DNA from: Actinomyces sp. | Lineage (GTDB): Bacteria > Actinomycetota > Actinomycetes > Actinomycetales > Actinomycetaceae | DNA: 15,188 bases | Direction of reading: 5' to 3' | Assembly: GCA_012837655.1 (NCBI GenBank) | Contig: DUQT01000123.1 | Location: forward strand, 1 to 15,188 | Part shown: positions 5,659 to 13,996 of the stretch, one piece after another | How positions within the stretch are numbered: the stretch's first letter is position 1 | Layout: every line of letters starts with the position of its first letter | The notes under the pieces: model-generated | Database searches by the model: none | Seen by the model: the letters and a program-made list of their open reading frames with translations, nothing else | Told to the model about the DNA's origin: nothing | Translations under genes and position numbers: made by a program

Positions 5659-6863
5659 GGCGTCACGCGTCCTTGCACGCCTTTGACGTAGTCCTGCAGG
5701 GCCGCGCGGATTCGGTCAACGGATCCGGTTCCAAACATCTCGATGACCGAGTTTGCCAGCGTTAATGCCATCATGGCCTCCGCGATAACGGCTGCCGGCA
5801 CGACCGCGGATGCGTCGGAACGCTGATGCAGCGCCGGCGCTTGCTCCTTGGTTGCCAGATCGATCGTCTTTCGAGCGCGTGGAACCGTCGAGATCGGCTT
5901 AAAACCGACGCGCGCAATAATCGGCTCGCCGTTGGACATTCCGCCCTCAATACCGCCGGCGTGGTTGGTGTCGCGCCGAATTCCGCCCTCGACAATAATT
6001 TCATCGTGTGCGGCGGAACCCAGCGATTCTACCTGTTCAGCGCCGGACCCGATTGTGACCGTCTTTGCTGACTGGATCGACATGAGGGCGCCCGCCAGGC
6101 GCGCGTCTAGGCGCTGATCCCACTGCGTGTACGTGCCGATGCCGACGGGAACTCCGTAAGCGATGACTTCGACGGTTCCGCCAATCGTGTCACCGGACTT
6201 GTGAGCGGCGTCGATTGCCGCAATGAAGCGACCCTCGGTGTCCGCATCAAGGCTGCGCACCGGACTTTCATCTAGCGCCGCAGCGTCCTTTGGTTGGGGC
6301 GCATCAGCGGCACTCTTTTCTTTCCCAACCGCGACAACGTGGGAAACGATTTCGATGTCCGCCACCTGTCGCAAGAATTCCTTTGCAACATATCCGAGGG
6401 CGACTCGCATCGCTGTTTCGCGGGCGGACGCGCGCTCTAAAACTGGGCGCGCATCTTCGTGGCCAAACTTCATCATGCCGGCAAAATCGGCATGGCCTGG
6501 GCGGGGGCGAGTTAGTGGACGGTTGCGCGCGACTTCTCGTTCATCTCCGGTACCGGCGTCAATGAGTAGCGCTTCTCTAGGGACCGGGTCGGCGCTCATG
6601 ACGACCTCCCACTTGGGCCACTCCGAGTTCGCGACTTCGATAGCTACGGGCGATCCCATCGTGATTCCGTGACGCACTCCGCCAAGGATTCGCACGACGT
6701 CTTTTTCAAACTTTTGACGCGCCCCGCGGCCGTGTCCCAACCGCCTGCGAGCAAGGGCTGCAGAAAGGCCCTCGGTGTTAACTTCGACGCCGGCTGGAAT
6801 TCCATCGATGATGCCTACGAGGGCTTCACCGTGTGATTCTCCTGCACTCATCCACCTAATCAT
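5655..6863 (-). CDS. aroC: Chorismate synthase
   Basis: Forms chorismate from EPSP with reduced FMN, the last step of the shared aromatic pathway. The frame is open further upstream to 6929, but the family start MIRWMSAGESHGEAL points to the ATG at 6863 and 402 residues. Signatures are GESHG with H11 (8-12), RRRLGHGRG (39-47), RPRPGHADFAG, ARETAMRVALG, and DTNHAGGIEGGMSNGEPI with its FMN-site residues, then PTVPRARKT-like STVPRARKTIDL. The Shine-Dalgarno sequence is weak at this start; GGTGAGG lies farther upstream at the end of the prepilin peptidase gene. The downstream aroK start overlaps the stop. Identity is secure, the exact start slightly less so. Confidence 0.96.
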   Translation of the reverse strand: MIRWMSAGESHGEALVGIIDGIPAGVEVNTEGLSAALARRRLGHGRGARQKFEKDVVRILGGVRHGITMGSPVAIEVANSEWPKWEVVMSADPVPREALLIDAGTGDEREVARNRPLTRPRPGHADFAGMMKFGHEDARPVLERASARETAMRVALGYVAKEFLRQVADIEIVSHVVAVGKEKSAADAPQPKDAAALDESPVRSLDADTEGRFIAAIDAAHKSGDTIGGTVEVIAYGVPVGIGTYTQWDQRLDARLAGALMSIQSAKTVTIGSGAEQVESLGSAAHDEIIVEGGIRRDTNHAGGIEGGMSNGEPIIARVGFKPISTVPRARKTIDLATKEQAPALHQRSDASAVVPAAVIAEAMMALTLANSVIEMFGTGSVDRIRAALQDYVKGVQGRVTP

Positions 6864-6905
6864 GGTGACTAGTCTTGCATAACTGACCGATAGGTGGACG
6901 TGGTC

Positions 6906-6919
6906 CTCACCATGGTGAG
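6906..6919. repeat. 14-base perfect palindrome at the end of the prepilin peptidase gene
   Basis: CTCACCATGGTGAG is a perfect 14-base palindrome covering the last codons and stop of the prepilin peptidase gene, about 43 bases upstream of the aroC ATG. Part of it, CATGGTGA, recurs at 6861-6868 over the aroC start codon. It may be chance in coding DNA, or a site affecting aroC. No known operator consensus is recognised. Confidence 0.4.
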
Positions 6920-7584
6920 ACAGCGCCACCCGTAATCAGCCACGAAACGAGGCCACCTAGGACCATCGCCGGACCGAACGCAACCGCGCTGTGCCACTGT
7001 GCCTTTCCGGTCAGCAGTTGCACGAGGGCGTAACCACCCCCGATGATCAGTGCGGTGAGTAGTCCGCCAAAGGAAACTCCCGCACCGTAGAGGCCTAACC
7101 AGCCGCCAATAACCGGGGCAAGCTTGACGTCACCGCGTCCAACTCCCCCACCAATGATGTGTAACATCCACATCGGCAGTGCCCACACGGCCATGCCAAT
7201 CAAGATTCCGAACAGCGAGGTCGTTGCGTGGTACTGCACGAGTCTTAGGATGATTCCCAAGATTGCTCCGAAAAGTCCGGCCCCTGCAGCTAGGAACGTA
7301 AGAACGTTCGGTAGCTTGTGGGTCATCGCATCGGTCACAACCATCATCGACGCCAGGCCCATGAGTGGCACACTTGCCACCAGGAACGGGTCTTTGAGTC
7401 CGAGCGCGAAAATGATCGCCTGCACGACAACCGTTAGATAAACGAGTTGCGAGGGTCGCGGCATTTTCTTCTTTGCACTGCGGAAATATGGTTCAAGATA
7501 TTCCGGCGCCCCAAGACCCGCCCAAATGGATACCGCAATGCCAGCGATTGCGGCAAACACATAGGTAATGATTTGAGGAATCAT
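6907..7584 (-). CDS. Prepilin peptidase, A24 family (membrane aspartyl protease)
   Basis: A24 peptidases cut the leader of type IV prepilins and related pseudopilins at the cytoplasmic face of the membrane. The 225-residue protein is strongly hydrophobic with about six to seven membrane segments. It has both catalytic aspartates in the right setting: D85 in VTDAMTHKLPN (83-93) and D152 in GVGRGDVKL (147-155). It lacks the N-terminal cytoplasmic methyltransferase and zinc domain of large PilD enzymes, as is common in Gram-positive short forms (TadV/CpaA-like). The ATG overlaps the aroE stop (ATGA). No pilin or secretion gene is in the window, so the substrate must be elsewhere; the same gene lies beside aroE in Mycobacterium, so the link to aro genes is an old positional one rather than a pathway role. 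Confidence 0.9.
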   Translation of the reverse strand: MIPQIITYVFAAIAGIAVSIWAGLGAPEYLEPYFRSAKKKMPRPSQLVYLTVVVQAIIFALGLKDPFLVASVPLMGLASMMVVTDAMTHKLPNVLTFLAAGAGLFGAILGIILRLVQYHATTSLFGILIGMAVWALPMWMLHIIGGGVGRGDVKLAPVIGGWLGLYGAGVSFGGLLTALIIGGGYALVQLLTGKAQWHSAVAFGPAMVLGGLVSWLITGGAVSPW

Positions 7585-8411
7585 AGTTTGGAACGATTAG
7601 TTGCTTTCAGTAGTGCGCTCCGCATTGCGTCAACGGGCGCTGAGTGACCTGTCATTAGTTCGATTTGCTGACACGCTTGGTGTAGCAACATCAGGTAGCC
7701 AGATACTACGTGAGCTCCTCCGGCCTCTGCTACTCGAGCCAGTTCACTTGGCCACGGATCATACGCGGCATCCAGCACGATCGCGCCCGGCTTTGGCGTG
7801 TATTCCGCAGCCCAGTAGTCCGCGCGCCCACTTGGCAGCGTGGAAACAATGACATCTGCGCTGTTAAGCGAACCCAGCGCGCGCGTCGAGTCGCGCCACG
7901 GAATGTGGTTTGTAGTCACGCCCAGTCGCGTCTCAGCAAGAGCAATGTAGCCTGGGCCCGCAAAGTTCCTAGCGACAACGTCCACGTCATGGACGTTCAG
8001 GTGTCCAAGGGCCGCCAGTGCCGAGGACGCAGTTGCGCGCGCCCCCAGGATTGTGGCCCGGGCATTTTCGGGAATCTCTCCAGATTCTCGGATTGCCTGC
8101 ACGATTCCGTAGACATCGGTGTTGAATCCAGAGAGGACCCTACCCGCGGGCACGACCGTGTTGACGGCCCCAACAGCTTGAGCCATTGGTTCGATCGCGT
8201 CGAGCAGATCCATAATCCGCTGCTTGTGCGGCATGGTTACTGCGAGTCCCAGAACGTCCTCGTCAATCGAATTGATGAAATCTGGTAGGTCTTCGGGCGC
8301 GACTTCTAACTTGTCAAACTTATGGTCGAGGCCGAGCGCTTCGTATGCCGCATTGTGCAGAACCGGTGACAGGCTGTGTGCGATCGGCTGACCAATCACA
8401 AAGCTACGCAT
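7581..8411 (-). CDS. aroE: Shikimate dehydrogenase (NADP+)
   Basis: Reduces 3-dehydroshikimate to shikimate. From the ATG at 8411 it has 276 residues, starting MRSFVIGQPIAHSLSP. A GTG nine bases earlier (8420) would add three residues, but the ATG has better spacing from a GGGTAA sequence. Substrate residues are in place: SLSPVLHN (13-20), the catalytic Lys K63 in TMPHK (59-63), N84 in GAVNT and D99 in FNTDVYG. The nucleotide-binding turn reads LGARATASSAL (122-132), unlike the usual GxGGxx turn, because the second and third Gly are Arg and Ala. VARN (near 145) is close to the NADP-binding NR-type motif. The start lies two bases past the mltG stop. Confidence 0.94.
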   Translation of the reverse strand: MRSFVIGQPIAHSLSPVLHNAAYEALGLDHKFDKLEVAPEDLPDFINSIDEDVLGLAVTMPHKQRIMDLLDAIEPMAQAVGAVNTVVPAGRVLSGFNTDVYGIVQAIRESGEIPENARATILGARATASSALAALGHLNVHDVDVVARNFAGPGYIALAETRLGVTTNHIPWRDSTRALGSLNSADVIVSTLPSGRADYWAAEYTPKPGAIVLDAAYDPWPSELARVAEAGGAHVVSGYLMLLHQACQQIELMTGHSAPVDAMRSALLKATNRSKL

Positions 8412-8413
8412 GG

Positions 8414-9847
8414 CTAACACTTACCCGGATTGTCTTCGCACCACTGGTCGAACTCGGCGCGGTTCTTTTCCTGTTCTTCCAACGTGGATGCGAACTTCGT
8501 TTCGCCCGTATCCAGGTTGATCGTCACGAAGTACAGCCAGTCGCCCTCTTCAGGGTTCTGGGTGGCTTTCAGGGCCTGTTCGGACGGGCTGGAAATCGGG
8601 CCGGGAGGAAGTCCCTTGTGCTTGTAGGTGTTGTACTTGTTTGAGGAGTCATTGAGCTCGGCGGCAGTCGGAACGCCTCCGACCTTTCCAACGCCGTAAA
8701 GGACGGTTGAGTCCATGTTCAAGAATCCGACCGTCTCCGCGTCAGGCTTAGTGAGCCGGTTTTCAATGACGCGTGCGACCTTCGGGTAGTACTGCTCGAT
8801 GTTGACCTCGCGCTCCAGGATGGAGGCCTTGGTCAGCAGCTCCTCGCGGTCGGCATCTGGAACACCTAAATCGTCCAGCTGAGCCTTCATTCCATCAACC
8901 ATGCGCTTCAGCACGTCGACGGGCTGATCGTCAGAGTGAATCTCGTAGGACCCCGGGGCAAGCCAGCCTTCGACGTCTCCGTTCGCGTAGTCAGGTAGAC
9001 CGAGAGCTTCGGCGTCGTTCATCGCAGCCTCGACCTCGTCGGCACTAAAGTCCCCGAAATCGGTGAGTCTTTCCGCGACTTGCGCCTTGGTGAATCCTGG
9101 CGGCACCGTAATCGCATTGGACGATCTGTTCGCCGGATCCAGCAGGGCCGCAAGGGCGTCTACTGCGCGCATTTCCTGCATTAACGTGTAGGTTCCCGGC
9201 TGTAGCGAATTTGCCGCAGCGTTGTCGTTCCACGCCTGTAGGAACGCGCCCTGTGACTTAACGACGTTTTGTTCCACTAGGTTTTGGCCGATCACTGCGC
9301 CAGAATCGCCCGGATTCACGACGACCTCAACGGAGCCATGACCAGGTCCTGGATAGTCAACTGTTTCCACGTCTGACTGGCGGTTGCTACTGATCGCATT
9401 CCAAGCGATGTAGACGCAAACCAGGATTACGGCTATAACGCCGACAATCGTGACGCCTGTACGGATCTTTGCGTTGCGACGGCGTTTACGCACGCGTGCG
9501 CGTTCGACTTCGACGCGACGCGACCTCGTGCCGGTCGTGAGAGGATCGTAGGTTTCAATGGGTGAACGTTGCTCGGGGTTGGCTTCGCGCCTTCCCGCAC
9601 TGTGGTGTGTAGCGCGGTGCGGTGTCCGTGAGTCCCGAAGAGGCGGTTGAGTGGGGCGCCGCTCAGCAGGTCGCCCCTGGGCTTCAGCTTCCCGTCGCTT
9701 TTGACGCGCGATACGCCGTTGCTCCTTGCGGGCTTCTTCTGCTTCGCGCAGACGTCGCTCCCTCATAATTTCGCGTCGAGTTGGAAAACCCGAGGCTTCC
9801 TGCTGACCCCGATCTTCGGGATCAGAGTGCGAAAAATGTTCACTCAC
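8414..9847 (-). CDS. mltG: Endolytic murein transglycosylase, MltG/YceG family
   Basis: MltG is an inner-membrane enzyme that cuts nascent peptidoglycan and sets glycan chain length. The 477-residue protein has a charged cytoplasmic N-terminus of about 125 residues, with an Arg/Glu-rich probable coiled coil at 24-56 and a basic RVRKRRR stretch before the membrane. One transmembrane helix follows (about 130-150), then the extracytoplasmic YceG domain. The catalytic Glu is E345 in ASILEREVN (341-349), and GLPPGPISSP (412-421) and KFASTLEEQEKN (451-462) are typical. The start is GTG with AGGAG ten bases upstream. The gene sits between ruvX and aroE, as in Mycobacterium. The long charged cytoplasmic part is common in Actinobacteria and could bind cytoplasmic partners, which is inference. 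Confidence 0.95.
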   Translation of the reverse strand: MSEHFSHSDPEDRGQQEASGFPTRREIMRERRLREAEEARKEQRRIARQKRREAEAQGRPAERRPTQPPLRDSRTPHRATHHSAGRREANPEQRSPIETYDPLTTGTRSRRVEVERARVRKRRRNAKIRTGVTIVGVIAVILVCVYIAWNAISSNRQSDVETVDYPGPGHGSVEVVVNPGDSGAVIGQNLVEQNVVKSQGAFLQAWNDNAAANSLQPGTYTLMQEMRAVDALAALLDPANRSSNAITVPPGFTKAQVAERLTDFGDFSADEVEAAMNDAEALGLPDYANGDVEGWLAPGSYEIHSDDQPVDVLKRMVDGMKAQLDDLGVPDADREELLTKASILEREVNIEQYYPKVARVIENRLTKPDAETVGFLNMDSTVLYGVGKVGGVPTAAELNDSSNKYNTYKHKGLPPGPISSPSEQALKATQNPEEGDWLYFVTINLDTGETKFASTLEEQEKNRAEFDQWCEDNPGKC

Positions 9848-9860
9848 TGCCTGATTTCTC

Positions 9861-10343
9861 CTAGAACTCTCCGCGACTTACCGTTTCCCCTGGAAACTTT
9901 CCCGTACGTTCTTCGTAGTTGATGGACATTTCTAAAATAATAGCCGCCGCAAGCTGATCTATCTTGTCTTGACGCGCCCGATTATCGATTCCCTGCGCCG
10001 CCAGTTCAGCGTGTGCCTGATTCGTAGTCATTCTTTCATCAACCAGGCATATTCGAGGGCGGGGCAAGACTGCTCTAAGTTCGTGTGCAAGCGCCCGGGC
10101 GGCTCTCGCCGATTGTCCTTCCGCACCTTTGAGGTGCTTTGGGTAACCGATCACAATTTCGATTGGATCGAGCTCTTCGGCAATGTCGGCGAGCTCGTCA
10201 ATATGCTCACCGTAGCGTCCAACTTTAACAAGCGTTTTAGGAAACACAACCCGGCCCTGAGGGTCCGTGGTTGCGACTCCGATTCTCACGGAGCCGTAAT
10301 CAATTCCCATCCTCGGGCCGGGTCGTCGTTTCAAAATCGTCAA
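9861..10343 (-). CDS. ruvX: RuvX/YqgF-family RNase H-like nuclease
   Basis: YqgF-family proteins have an RNase H-like fold and are proposed Holliday-junction resolvases, with reported roles in pre-16S rRNA maturation. The 160-residue length is normal. Catalytic acidic residues sit in MGIDYGSVRIGVA (near 12-24, D14), VDERMTT (near 100-106) and DKIDQLAAAIIL (near 125-136). The longest frame starts with TTG at 10343; the first ATG is at 10310, which would begin directly at the MGIDYG strand and be short for the family, so TTG is preferred though no strong Shine-Dalgarno site is seen. It follows alaS by 42 bases and precedes mltG by 13. Confidence 0.92.
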   Translation of the reverse strand: MTILKRRPGPRMGIDYGSVRIGVATTDPQGRVVFPKTLVKVGRYGEHIDELADIAEELDPIEIVIGYPKHLKGAEGQSARAARALAHELRAVLPRPRICLVDERMTTNQAHAELAAQGIDNRARQDKIDQLAAAIILEMSINYEERTGKFPGETVSRGEF

Positions 10344-10385
10344 TCTAGATAGTCTTCGTTGTTAGCTTGCGCTCGCAACCTGTCC

Positions 10386-13070
10386 TTAGCGAAGTTCCGC
10401 AGTGATTGCATCCACTGCAGCTGCCGTTGCGTTCGGGTCCTGACCGCCACCCTGGGCGATGTCGTCGCGGCCTCCGCCGCCACCCTTCAAAGCCTTCGCT
10501 CCAACCTTGACAAGTGCACCCGCCTTGATTCCGGCATCGCGTGCCAGCTGGTTGGTTGCGACCACGAGTTGCGGACGCTCACCAACGACTCCGACACCCG
10601 CGACAACAGCCGCGGCAGATTCGCCCAGTCGTGCACGAATATCAGTTACAAGGGCGCGCAGAGCATCAGCCGATGGAAGATCACCCAGATCTGCAACTAC
10701 TGCGACGGTGTCACCAATCTTTTCTGCGCTATCCGCAAGCTGCGGAGCACGCGCCAACAGCTGTGACTCACCGAGTCGCGCGATCTCCTTTTCCGCATCC
10801 TTCAAACGCTTGAGCACGTTTTCAATGCGGCCAGGTAGCTCATCCATCGTTGACCCCATGAGGGCGGAAAGCTGCGAAACTACCGCGTGTTCTTTCGCCT
10901 GGAATCCGTATGCACCATCACCAACGAGGGCGTCGATGCGTCGAACACCAGAGCCAATAGAGGCTTCGCCTAGAAGTGCGACGCGGCCGATATGGCCCGT
11001 TGTGGGAACGTGAGTTCCTGCGCACAGTTCCAGAGACCAGCCATCGCCAATGTTAACGACGCGCACCTCGTTGCCGTACTTCTCGCCAAACAGTGCCATT
11101 GCGCCCATCTTTCGGGCTTCATCAATAGGCATGATGGTGTCCGTGACGGTGAGGTCTTCTGCAAGACGCTGGTTTACCCGCTCTTCGATTCCTGACATGA
11201 CGTCGCCGGGAACCTGGGAGGGGTGACGGAAGTCAAAGCGCATGCGTGACGGGGAGTTCTCCGAACCCGCCTGTGTTGCCTGCTCACCCAAGAACTCATG
11301 CAGGCCCTTGTGAACCATATGGGTTGCGGTGTGTGCGCGGGCGATTGCTAGGCGACGCTCGGTATCAATCGCCGCTACGGCCGGCTCGTCAATCGTGACG
11401 GTACCTTCCAGAAGGCGACCACGATGTACAGCCAGCCCCTTAACCGGAGCCTGAACGTCGTGGACGTCAATTATTGCGCCACCCATCGTGCGAATAGTTC
11501 CGTGGTCAGCAAGCTGACCACCCTGCTCCGCGTAGAACGGAGTCTTATCCAGGATAATTTCAACGTCTGCGGGAGCGGTAACAGCCTGGACACCCTTGCC
11601 GTCACTGACAATGCCAGCGATTTTCGCGTTTGCGGTGTAATCCGTGTAACCAACGAACTGAGAGCCTCCGCCCAGTGCGTTTTGGAACTCGTGGTAAACG
11701 CGAGAGTCAACGTGACCGGACTTCTTAGCCATGGCGTCCGCACGGGCGCGGGACTTCTGCTCATTCATGAGTTCGCGGAAGCGCTTCTCATCTACGCCAA
11801 CGCCCTGTTCGCGCGCCATTTCCAGAGTCAAATCAATCGGGAAGCCGTAGGTGTCGTGCAGGCGGAATGCGTCCTCGCCGGAAAGAAGCTGGGGACCTTC
11901 CTTGATCTGCTTTGCGCGAGACACGGCCGTGTCCAGGATCGTGGTTCCAGAGGATAGGGTGCGGCGGAAGGCCTCTTCTTCGTTGTATGCAACGTCAGCG
12001 ATGCGGTCCCAGTTCTCTTCAAGATCCGGGTAGGTGTCCTTCATAGCTGCGCGCGAGACAGGCATGAGGATAGGTAGAGTTGCGGAATCGACGCCCAGCA
12101 GACGCATCGAACGAATTGCGCGACGGATCAGGCGACGCAAAACGTATCCGCGACCGTCGTTGCCTGGTAGGACGCCATCATTGATGAGCATCATCGCGGA
12201 GCGAACGTGGTCGGCAATAATGCGCATGCGCACGTCGTCTTCCGGATCGCCACCCACGTTGTATTTGCGGCCCGAGATCTCCTCCACGGCAGTGATTACC
12301 GGGCGGACCTGGTCGATCTCGTACATGTTCGGCTTGTCCTGCAGGACAAATGCCAGACGTTCGAGACCAGCGCCGGTGTCAATAGACTTCTCGTCCAGTT
12401 CGCCAAGAAGTTCGTAATCGGAGCCTGAGCCTTCACCACGCATGTACTGGTCGAACACGAGGTTCCACACCTCCAGGTAGCGGTCGCCACCCGGGTCTAC
12501 GGTTCCCCCGACCGCTTCGGGACCATATTCTGGTCCGCGGTCGTAGTGGAACTCTGCACACGGTCCAGCAGGTCCCGGCTGACCGGTGTGCCAAAAGATG
12601 TCTTCACGCGGTAGCTTCACGATGTGCTTGGGGTCCATACCAATCTCTTTGGTGAGGTGATGGTATGACTCGTCATCGTGTTCCCAAATGGTGACCCACA
12701 TGCGGTCACCGTCGAGTCCGTAAAGCCCGTCCTCTTGGCTTCCAGTGAGGAGTTCCCACGCGTAATCGATGGCGCCTTCCTTGAAGTAGTCACCGAATGA
12801 GAAGTTTCCGTTCATCTGGAAGAACGTGCCGTGACGCGTGGTGCGGCCAACGTTGTCGATATCGTTGGTGCGAATGCACTTCTGGACCGACGCTGCGCGT
12901 GGCCACGGGGCCTTTTCAGTTCCAACAATGTAAGGAATAAACGGAACCATTCCAGCGATCGTGAACAGGATCGACGGGTCTGGCGAAACCAGTGGTACCG
13001 ATGGCCGAATAACGTGATCGTTCTTCTTGAAATATTCGATCCATCGCTTAGCGATTTCAGAGGTCTGCAT
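10386..13070 (-). CDS. alaS: Alanyl-tRNA synthetase
   Basis: Charges tRNA-Ala with alanine and edits mischarged serine and glycine. The full-length 894-residue protein contains class II motifs (FTIAGMVPF near 36; RHGTFFQMNGNFSFGDYFK near 79-97), a tRNA-binding middle part (GYVLRRLIRRA near 308-318), and an editing domain with zinc ligands H580, H584 (HTATH), C683 and H687 (CAGTH). The C-terminal C-Ala domain ends with the glycine-rich GGGGGRDDIAQGGG (863-876). The ATG at 13070 is preceded by AAGGGG with a five-base spacer. A possible promoter lies 44-50 bases upstream. It heads the run alaS-ruvX-mltG-aroE. No T-box leader is seen. Confidence 0.98.
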   Translation of the reverse strand: MQTSEIAKRWIEYFKKNDHVIRPSVPLVSPDPSILFTIAGMVPFIPYIVGTEKAPWPRAASVQKCIRTNDIDNVGRTTRHGTFFQMNGNFSFGDYFKEGAIDYAWELLTGSQEDGLYGLDGDRMWVTIWEHDDESYHHLTKEIGMDPKHIVKLPREDIFWHTGQPGPAGPCAEFHYDRGPEYGPEAVGGTVDPGGDRYLEVWNLVFDQYMRGEGSGSDYELLGELDEKSIDTGAGLERLAFVLQDKPNMYEIDQVRPVITAVEEISGRKYNVGGDPEDDVRMRIIADHVRSAMMLINDGVLPGNDGRGYVLRRLIRRAIRSMRLLGVDSATLPILMPVSRAAMKDTYPDLEENWDRIADVAYNEEEAFRRTLSSGTTILDTAVSRAKQIKEGPQLLSGEDAFRLHDTYGFPIDLTLEMAREQGVGVDEKRFRELMNEQKSRARADAMAKKSGHVDSRVYHEFQNALGGGSQFVGYTDYTANAKIAGIVSDGKGVQAVTAPADVEIILDKTPFYAEQGGQLADHGTIRTMGGAIIDVHDVQAPVKGLAVHRGRLLEGTVTIDEPAVAAIDTERRLAIARAHTATHMVHKGLHEFLGEQATQAGSENSPSRMRFDFRHPSQVPGDVMSGIEERVNQRLAEDLTVTDTIMPIDEARKMGAMALFGEKYGNEVRVVNIGDGWSLELCAGTHVPTTGHIGRVALLGEASIGSGVRRIDALVGDGAYGFQAKEHAVVSQLSALMGSTMDELPGRIENVLKRLKDAEKEIARLGESQLLARAPQLADSAEKIGDTVAVVADLGDLPSADALRALVTDIRARLGESAAAVVAGVGVVGERPQLVVATNQLARDAGIKAGALVKVGAKALKGGGGGRDDIAQGGGQDPNATAAAVDAITAELR

Positions 13071-13302
13071 TACATCCCCTTGTCGGAAAATAAAGAGTGG
13101 TACTCAGGTGCCCATCATACGCAACAACTAAGCGGGCCCTGAAACTGAGATTAAGTACTTGAGTCAAATTTTGGATGATAACGACGGGCGTCCAAGGTTA
13201 CACGGTCACCCGGTTTGGATAACAACAACGGACACCAAGATTTCGTAGAAAGCCATGGGCATCCAGTCATCGTCGAGGCCGCGTGCACCCAGATAGAGCG
13301 AA
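13071..13302. other. rpsD-alaS intergenic region, no supported gene
   Basis: These 232 bases lie between the rpsD terminator and alaS. On the minus strand a 39-codon and an 18-codon frame start near 13280 and 13270, but neither has a Shine-Dalgarno site or a recognisable product. The region holds the likely alaS promoter and nothing else I can name. In many actinobacteria small genes sit between rarA/rpsD and alaS; they are absent here. Confidence 0.6.
13114..13143 (-). promoter_or_regulatory. Candidate alaS promoter
   Basis: On the minus strand TATGAT (13119-13114) is a good -10 hexamer 43 bases before the alaS ATG, giving a leader of about 36 bases. TTCAGG lies 18 bases upstream as a weak -35 (13143-13138). 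The -10 match is the only strong part, and the assignment rests on position and consensus alone. Confidence 0.35.
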
Positions 13303-13326
13303 CGCCCCGACTCGGCAGTCGGGGCG
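13303..13326 (-). terminator. rpsD: rpsD intrinsic terminator
   Basis: A perfect 10-base, GC-rich stem (CGCCCCGACT with AGTCGGGGCG, tetraloop) lies 18 bases past the rpsD stop on the minus strand. It is followed by TTCGCTCTATCT, which is T-rich but not a full T-run, as is common in high-GC genomes. It should end the rpsD transcript and separate it from alaS. Confidence 0.8.
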
Positions 13327-13344
13327 CCCGCAGAAAGTTTATGT

Positions 13345-13965
13345 TTAGCGCGAGTAGTACTCAACGACCAGCTGGTCATCGCAAACTACAGGGATCTCTT
13401 CGCGTTCCGGCAGACGAACCAGGGTTGCACGCAGACGCTCGAGGTCTACGTCGAGGTAGCTCGGGACCGGCGGGAGGACGTCCTTGTGGATGCCCTGTGC
13501 GGAAATCTCGAACGGAACCGTGGTCTGGGACTTCGGCTTGACCTGGATGGTCTGGCCTTCAGTCACGCGGTAGGACGGACGGTCAACGATCTTGCCGTCA
13601 ACCATGATGTGACGGTGCGACACGAACTGGCGGGCCTGCGCAATGGTGCGGGCAAAGCCTGCACGCAGAACGAGGGCGTCGAGGCGCTGTTCGAGGTGCT
13701 GAACCAGGTTCGAACCGGTCTTGCCTTCCATGCGGAGCGCTTCTTCGAAGGCGCGGCGCATCTGGGCCTCACGGATGCCGTACTGGGCGCGTAGACGCTG
13801 CTTTTCCTTTAGACGAACTGCGTAGTCGGATTCTTGACGACGACGTGCGCGTCCGTGCTCACCCGGGCCGTACGGGCGCTTCTCGAAGTAGCGCTCAGCT
13901 TTCGGGGTCAAAGGAATACCGAGGGCGCGAGATAGGCGCACCTGACGGCGTGAACGATTTGCCAT
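13345..13965 (-). CDS. rpsD: 30S ribosomal protein S4
   Basis: S4 is a primary 16S rRNA-binding protein of the small subunit body and, in several bacteria, a translational autoregulator. The frame is open to 14019, but the family start MANRSRRQVRLSRALG and AGGAAGG eight bases before it point to the ATG at 13965 and 206 residues. RPYGPGEHGR (near 30) is the zinc-free form, and the S4 RNA-binding domain runs from QRLDALVLRAGFARTIAQAR to the YRV segment. It stands alone here rather than in the S13-S11-S4-rpoA operon, which is usual for this actinobacterial type, with its own structured leader and a strong terminator. Confidence 0.97.
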   Translation of the reverse strand: MANRSRRQVRLSRALGIPLTPKAERYFEKRPYGPGEHGRARRRQESDYAVRLKEKQRLRAQYGIREAQMRRAFEEALRMEGKTGSNLVQHLEQRLDALVLRAGFARTIAQARQFVSHRHIMVDGKIVDRPSYRVTEGQTIQVKPKSQTTVPFEISAQGIHKDVLPPVPSYLDVDLERLRATLVRLPEREEIPVVCDDQLVVEYYSR

Positions 13966-13996
13966 AGGATTTACCTTCCTGTTTCTTTGGACGAAT

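Noticed and set aside
5655..6929. A longer aroC starting at the ATG at 6929
   Set aside because: The extra 22 residues overlap the prepilin peptidase gene and do not resemble chorismate synthase; the family start MIRW at 6863 fits better.
13160..13285. Small proteins of 39 and 18 residues in the rpsD-alaS gap
   Set aside because: No ribosome binding site, no recognisable family and no codon-use evidence.
13071..13302. T-box riboswitch upstream of alaS
   Set aside because: The leader is too short and there is no T-box core sequence or specifier stem.
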